Origin: Pseudomonadota bacterium
GTDB lineage: Bacteria; Myxococcota_A; Polyangia; Polyangiales; Polyangiaceae
Reading direction: 5' to 3'
DNA length: 36,281 nucleotides
Assembly (NCBI GenBank): GCA_023402175.1
Contig: JAEXCN010000399.1
Coordinates: forward strand, 1 to 36,281
This document shows, one piece after another, positions 32,683 through 36,281 of the stretch. Each line of letters opens with the position of its first letter. Positions within the stretch are counted from its first letter, which is position 1. A program made the translations under genes and the position numbers. The notes under the pieces are model-generated. The model was not told where the DNA came from and ran no database searches. It saw only the letters and a program-made list of their open reading frames with translations.

Positions 32683-33818
32683 AGGCCCATTCCCTCGAGG
32701 TATCCGGCGTCGACGTGCTCGAGAACGAGGAACGCCGCGCCGATCGCGCTCGCCGCACAGACCGCCGTGCGAAGCCCGCGTGCACGCGGCGCCTGCGAGC
32801 CGGCGGCTCCCCACGCACGCGCGACGAACAGAAGCGGGAGCAGCACCGCGCCGAAGACGAGGAACGGGCGCGCGGTGCCCTCTTCGTAGCCGGAGGCGAG
32901 CGCCGCGCCCGTCACGGCGACGTAAGCGGCGTACGCGACGATTAGCTTGCTCGACGCACGCGCGCGGCCGAGGACGACCTCGAGTCGCCCGGCGCGCGCG
33001 GCCTTGCCGATGGCGATCGTCGCGAGCCCGAAGGCGAGGCCGATGATCCCGAGCGCGCCGAGATGGAGATGGTGGCGGCGAAGCGCGCGCTCCACGTCAC
33101 GCGCGATCGTCGGGTCCAGCTTCGGCCCCGCGAGCGCGAGCGCGGCTTCGGCGCCGGAGAAGTCGCCGCGCGAGAGATGGAACGTCGCGAGCGAGCGCGC
33201 GGCCGCGTCGGCGACGGCCCTCTCGGCGTGCGGGTCGACGGCGATCCGGCTCCACAACGGCACGGCGTCGAGCGGTCGATCGAGGCGGCCGGCATAGGCC
33301 TCGGACGCGAGCATCCAGGTCTCGACGCGCACGAGCCCGGGCGGGAAGCTCTCGGCGGCGCGCACGAGGTCGTCGATCGCCTGGGGATCCGATGCGAGCT
33401 TCGGATCGCGCCGCACGCGTTCGAGCTTCGCGAGCGGCTCGAAGTCGCCCTCCGATCGAGCGCGCAGGGTTGCTCCGCGCTGCTCTGCGCGCATCGCCCT
33501 CGCCATCGACGGATTGAGCCGGAGCGCCTCTTCGTATCCCGCGAGCGCCTTGCCGAGCGCGAGGTCGGCATCGTCACGCTCTGCCCGCTCGAGGACGCGC
33601 GCTGCGTGCGCACGCGCGTCGGGATCATCGGCGGCCCTGGCAGGCGCCGCCGATGCGAGGACGAACGACAGCGACGCGATCGCGAAGAGGACGGCGAGGA
33701 GCACCCGCCGCGGGCTCTCGGTCTTCCGGCATCCGGGAGGCGGGAGGCGCAGGAAGCTCCTGTTTTTGCGGGGCGTCCGCACGCCGGAAAGCAACCACGC
33801 CGGAAGAGCGTTGTCCAT
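32679..33818 (-). CDS. Exported TPR-like domain fused to a four-helix membrane domain, first gene of the radical SAM operon
   Basis: 379 residues from ATG 33818. A basic, Pro-rich N-terminus precedes the signal-like RRVLLAVLFAIASLSFVLAS ending APARA-AD (about 38-63). An in-frame GTG at 33704 could be the true start and would free a wider promoter region. Residues 65-255 are helical and charged with TPR-like phrasing (ALAGYEEALRLNPSMARAMR), so probably extracytoplasmic. Four hydrophobic helices follow (near 255-275, 288-308, 315-335, 350-368). The stop overlaps the peptide-gene ATG by 4 bp. The layout suggests an envelope protein that binds partners through repeats, perhaps the site where the modified peptide acts or is displayed. 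No named family is recognised. Confidence 0.78.
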   Translation of the reverse strand: MDNALPAWLLSGVRTPRKNRSFLRLPPPGCRKTESPRRVLLAVLFAIASLSFVLASAAPARAADDPDARAHAARVLERAERDDADLALGKALAGYEEALRLNPSMARAMRAEQRGATLRARSEGDFEPLAKLERVRRDPKLASDPQAIDDLVRAAESFPPGLVRVETWMLASEAYAGRLDRPLDAVPLWSRIAVDPHAERAVADAAARSLATFHLSRGDFSGAEAALALAGPKLDPTIARDVERALRRHHLHLGALGIIGLAFGLATIAIGKAARAGRLEVVLGRARASSKLIVAYAAYVAVTGAALASGYEEGTARPFLVFGAVLLPLLFVARAWGAAGSQAPRARGLRTAVCAASAIGAAFLVLEHVDAGYLEGMGL

Positions 33819-33836
33819 GGTAAGCCCGAACGCGCC

Positions 33837-35711
33837 GTGCTCCGGTTCTCTCGTCTTCCTTCAGCTCTCTCGCTCGCCAGGCTGGGCCTGGTGCTCGTCG
33901 TCTCCGGGCTGACGGGCGGCTGTCGCGCGTGCGCGAACGACCATCCGTACGTCCCGCCTGCGGTCGACGTACCGGCGGCGGCTGCGGTCGATGCAGGATC
34001 GCCCGTGGTCGCGAACGCGACTGTGGAGGGAGGCGCAACGACGCTCGTCGAGCCGGCGCTGGTCGCGCCGCCCGCGTCGACGTCGTGGCAGACGAACGGC
34101 ATGACGCTCGAGGCCGGCGGTCGCGAGATCGTGCTCGCGCTCGTCGGTGACTTCGACGGCGACGGTAAGAAGGACGCGCTTGCGATCGTCCGCCCGCCGA
34201 CGGCAGAGCGGAAGCCCGGCTCGTCCACGGGTGAGCTCGTCTTCTTCCGTGGCGGCGCCGAGGGCGGACCGCCCGGTGCCATTGCCGCGGGGCCGGCGCT
34301 CGGTGTGCAGACGTCGTGCGTCCCGACCGCGCGCCTCGAGAAGATCGGTCCGCGCTCGGCGTTCGCCGAGATCGGCAGCTCGTGTCCGAAGGGTGTCGGG
34401 TCGCGCGCGATCATCGTCGTTCGTCTCTCGCCGCCCATACCGGCCGTCGCCTTCGATGCGATCGTCAACGATCCGCGCGAGGCGCCGAAGCTGACGATCG
34501 ACGTCGACGCCGCCGATCGCGACAAGGACGGGCTCGACGACGTGGTCCTTCGCGTCGGCATCGAGGGTGGTGGAGCGGGCTCGGAGACCGCTCCGCGCCT
34601 CGGCGCGAAGCTCGCGTTCTTCGATCGTCCCGCCGGACCGAGCCGGGATCCGGACGAGCCGGATGCTTCGCTCCGCGCGATCGCTGCGCAGGCGACCGCG
34701 CGCGCCGTGAAGACGAAGGATGCACCGTCGGTCGCTCCGCTCGTCCAGCAGATGCGTGCGCTCTACCGCGCGATGTGCGCCGAAGGCGGCGCTCCGCGGA
34801 TCACGAAGATCCACGGTGGAAGCGCCGTCTCCTGCGGATCGAGCAAGCCGCTCGAGGAGGCCGGCGTCGCTGAGGTCCGCTCGTGGGTGACGCAAGGTGA
34901 TGCGCTGCGCGCGTTCGCCGCGGCCGAGCAGGCACAGCTCGCGCCCGCGACGAAGACGGCCGCGAAGACGACCGAGCTGCAGAAGATGCTCGCAGACGTC
35001 GCGCCGTCGACGGAGGCGAGGGGCGTCCGCGTGCTCTCGATTCCCGTCGATGCGCCGCACGACGGATCTCCCGAGTGGGGTCCGCTCGCGTTCGAGTACA
35101 CCGGCAAGCTCCTCGTCCGGCACGGCAAGGGCGTGATGCGCGTCGATCCCGACACGGGGGAAGGCGAGCCCGCCGACATGGTGGGGTGGAAGGACGAGGT
35201 GCTCTCTCCCGACGGCAAGAGCCGCTGGCTCGAGGCGTATCACGCATGCGAAGGCGTCGCTCTTCGCGCCACGTTCGCACCGACCGGTGACGGCGAGATG
35301 GTCGACGTCGTCCTGCCGGTGCCGCCGCGGCTCGGGAAGACGTGCAGCGGCGGGCGAGGGGAGCCGGCGACGGCGGTGCCGATCGCGTGGGGCTCGCGCG
35401 GCCTCGAAGCGATCGTCGCCGGGCAGCCGCTCCTCATCAAGACGGACCCGCCGCAAGCGTCGCTGCTCGGCGCGTTCACCGACGAGACCCCGCCGCCGGG
35501 CTCTCCGCGCTCGCATGGCACGAAGACGATGGCGCTCGCGATGCCGAAGGGCGTCCTCGTCCGCGGCCGTCCGAGTCCCGACCGCTGGTCGATGATCCGC
35601 TCGTCCGATCTCGAGCCCTATGCCGATGTCCGCCGCTGCACGATCAACGACGACGGCACGCGCCTCGCGTGCGTCCGCCGCCGCTCTCCTGTGGTCGTGA
35701 CCCTGCCCTGA
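33837..35711 (+). CDS. Predicted lipoprotein with FG-GAP/calcium-binding-like motifs, apparently shortened at the C-terminus
   Basis: 624 residues from GTG 33837 (VLRFSRLPSALSL); the frame is open much further upstream, but only as a shadow of the opposite-strand gene. The signal LARLGLVLVVSGLTGGC ends in a near-lipobox with Cys29. Asp-rich loops VGDFDGDGKKDALAIV (near 103) and DAADRDKDGLDDVVLRV (near 223) resemble FG-GAP/VCBS or EF-hand-like calcium sites. The second half looks beta-rich, with repeats such as EVLSPDGKSRWLEAYHACEG and CTINDDGTRLACVRRR of propeller type. The stop at 35709 follows an 11-bp tandem duplication; without it the frame would continue 23 or so residues as LQLATGEWKMTMHTGVLDYS to 35782. 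It diverges from the radical SAM operon by only 18 bp as annotated. Function unknown. Confidence 0.78.
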   Translation: MLRFSRLPSALSLARLGLVLVVSGLTGGCRACANDHPYVPPAVDVPAAAAVDAGSPVVANATVEGGATTLVEPALVAPPASTSWQTNGMTLEAGGREIVLALVGDFDGDGKKDALAIVRPPTAERKPGSSTGELVFFRGGAEGGPPGAIAAGPALGVQTSCVPTARLEKIGPRSAFAEIGSSCPKGVGSRAIIVVRLSPPIPAVAFDAIVNDPREAPKLTIDVDAADRDKDGLDDVVLRVGIEGGGAGSETAPRLGAKLAFFDRPAGPSRDPDEPDASLRAIAAQATARAVKTKDAPSVAPLVQQMRALYRAMCAEGGAPRITKIHGGSAVSCGSSKPLEEAGVAEVRSWVTQGDALRAFAAAEQAQLAPATKTAAKTTELQKMLADVAPSTEARGVRVLSIPVDAPHDGSPEWGPLAFEYTGKLLVRHGKGVMRVDPDTGEGEPADMVGWKDEVLSPDGKSRWLEAYHACEGVALRATFAPTGDGEMVDVVLPVPPRLGKTCSGGRGEPATAVPIAWGSRGLEAIVAGQPLLIKTDPPQASLLGAFTDETPPPGSPRSHGTKTMALAMPKGVLVRGRPSPDRWSMIRSSDLEPYADVRRCTINDDGTRLACVRRRSPVVVTLP

Positions 35712-35719
35712 CCCTGCAG
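35698..35719 (+). repeat. 11-bp tandem duplication that creates the lipoprotein stop
   Basis: TGACCCTGCCC (35698-35708) is followed by TGACCCTGCAG (35709-35719); the first nine bases are identical. The second copy brings TGA into frame and shifts the rest of the gene by two bases. Removing one copy restores a frame with strongly GC-biased third positions to the stop at 35780-35782. Confidence 0.75.
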
Positions 35720-35795
35720 CTGGCGACCGGTGAGTGGAAGATGACGATGCACACCGGAGTGCTCGATTACTCCGGCCTGTGAGGCGCGATCGACG

Positions 35796-36281
35796 TCACT
35801 TGTGACGCGGAGCGGTCGTGCAGAGGACGTCGTCCGGATCGCGGGCGCTCTGGAGGCACTGCTGCTTCGTGTCGTTGCAGCGGACGACGAGGATGCCGTG
35901 CGAGAGCAGCGTCGAGAGCGGCGTGTTCAGCCGCTGCACGACCGCATTGAACGGCGCCTTCGCATCGCAGCCGTTCGACATGAGGATGTCGATCTGGCGC
36001 CCTTTCGCGACCATCTCGACGCGGTTCCACTTCGCCTTGTCGGGGCCCTTGTCCATCGCGAGCGCGACCGGCTTCAGCTTGTCGACGAGCTCCGTCGCGT
36101 AGGCCTCGTCCGCCGACGGATCGTCGGGACGCGGCGCGCGCATCGCGACCATGTAGCCGATGGCCTTCATCTGCGTCTCCTCGGGCGCGCTCGCGCTGAC
36201 CATCGTCTGCGGCTTCGGGATCGGCCGCTCGGGCATGACGACGGACGCGGTCGGCGCAGGAGCCCCGGCCTCCTTCGGAGC
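35796..36281 (-). CDS. Hypothetical protein, 5' end beyond the window
   Basis: The minus-strand frame is open from the right edge to its stop at 35796. The visible part reads APKEAGAPAPTASVVMPERP, a Pro/Ala-rich linker like those following lipoprotein cysteines, then a ~125-residue domain. ATG 36236 is possible, but the linker continues upstream in the same frame, so the true start probably lies outside. The domain has four cysteines (SNGCDAK, VVRCND, QQCLQ, VLCTT) in its second half, suggesting disulfides in an exported protein, and DILMSNGCDAKAPFNAVVQR as a distinctive core. I do not recognise the family. It is convergent with the predicted lipoprotein gene. Confidence 0.7.
   Translation of the reverse strand, partial: APKEAGAPAPTASVVMPERPIPKPQTMVSASAPEETQMKAIGYMVAMRAPRPDDPSADEAYATELVDKLKPVALAMDKGPDKAKWNRVEMVAKGRQIDILMSNGCDAKAPFNAVVQRLNTPLSTLLSHGILVVRCNDTKQQCLQSARDPDDVLCTTAPRHK

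Noticed and set aside
33063..33836. Upstream in-frame extension of the predicted lipoprotein gene
   Set aside because: It runs antisense to the TPR/membrane protein gene, is Arg/Glu-rich, and would place a good signal peptide in the middle of the protein.

Overview
The window is high-GC, densely coded DNA. A Ser/Thr protein kinase with a membrane anchor and Ala/Pro-rich tail, a Roadblock/LC7-like protein, Pro-rich single-span membrane proteins and a secreted FG-GAP-like protein point to a myxobacterium or close relative (Myxococcota, perhaps Polyangiales). This is inferred from gene content and base composition; there is no rRNA or other marker to fix it.

Positions 1-22636 form a surface polysaccharide locus built of several divergent units. 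It contains an asparagine-synthetase-like amidotransferase (cut by the left edge), a PglA-like GT4 glycosyltransferase, and a minus-strand operon of O-carbamoyltransferase, carA and carB whose CarA and CarB look like the CAD enzyme of eukaryotes. A plus-strand operon follows with an MBOAT O-acyltransferase, an SGNH-like partner and a Wzy-like membrane protein. Then come an FkbM methyltransferase with an unrecognised partner, two more GT4 enzymes around a sugar epimerase, and a PglC-type phosphoglycosyltransferase divergent from a PglE-like aminotransferase and a PglF-like 4,6-dehydratase. Together these suggest a glycan started on undecaprenyl phosphate with a UDP-diNAcBac-like sugar, extended by GT4 enzymes, and decorated by carbamoyl, acyl, methyl and perhaps amide groups. 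No PglD-like acetyltransferase and no flippase lie in the window.

Positions 22642-26871 hold a small secreted protein, a membrane Ser/Thr kinase, a Pro-rich single-span membrane protein and a Roadblock-like protein. Positions 26932-30742 hold two housekeeping genes, the helicase hrpB and murB.

Positions 30747-33818 hold the most novel-looking unit. It is a four-gene minus-strand operon joined by 4-bp stop/start overlaps: an exported TPR-like/four-helix membrane protein, a 101-residue peptide with a GHGANCSS motif and a small-residue-rich hydrophobic segment, a radical SAM enzyme with a complete SPASM cysteine pattern, and a small membrane protein whose N-terminus is a hexanucleotide repeat. 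It looks like an undescribed RiPP or protein-modification system. Divergent from it is a predicted lipoprotein (33837-35711) whose end appears to have been cut by an 11-bp tandem duplication. A partial secreted or lipoprotein-like gene reaches the right edge.
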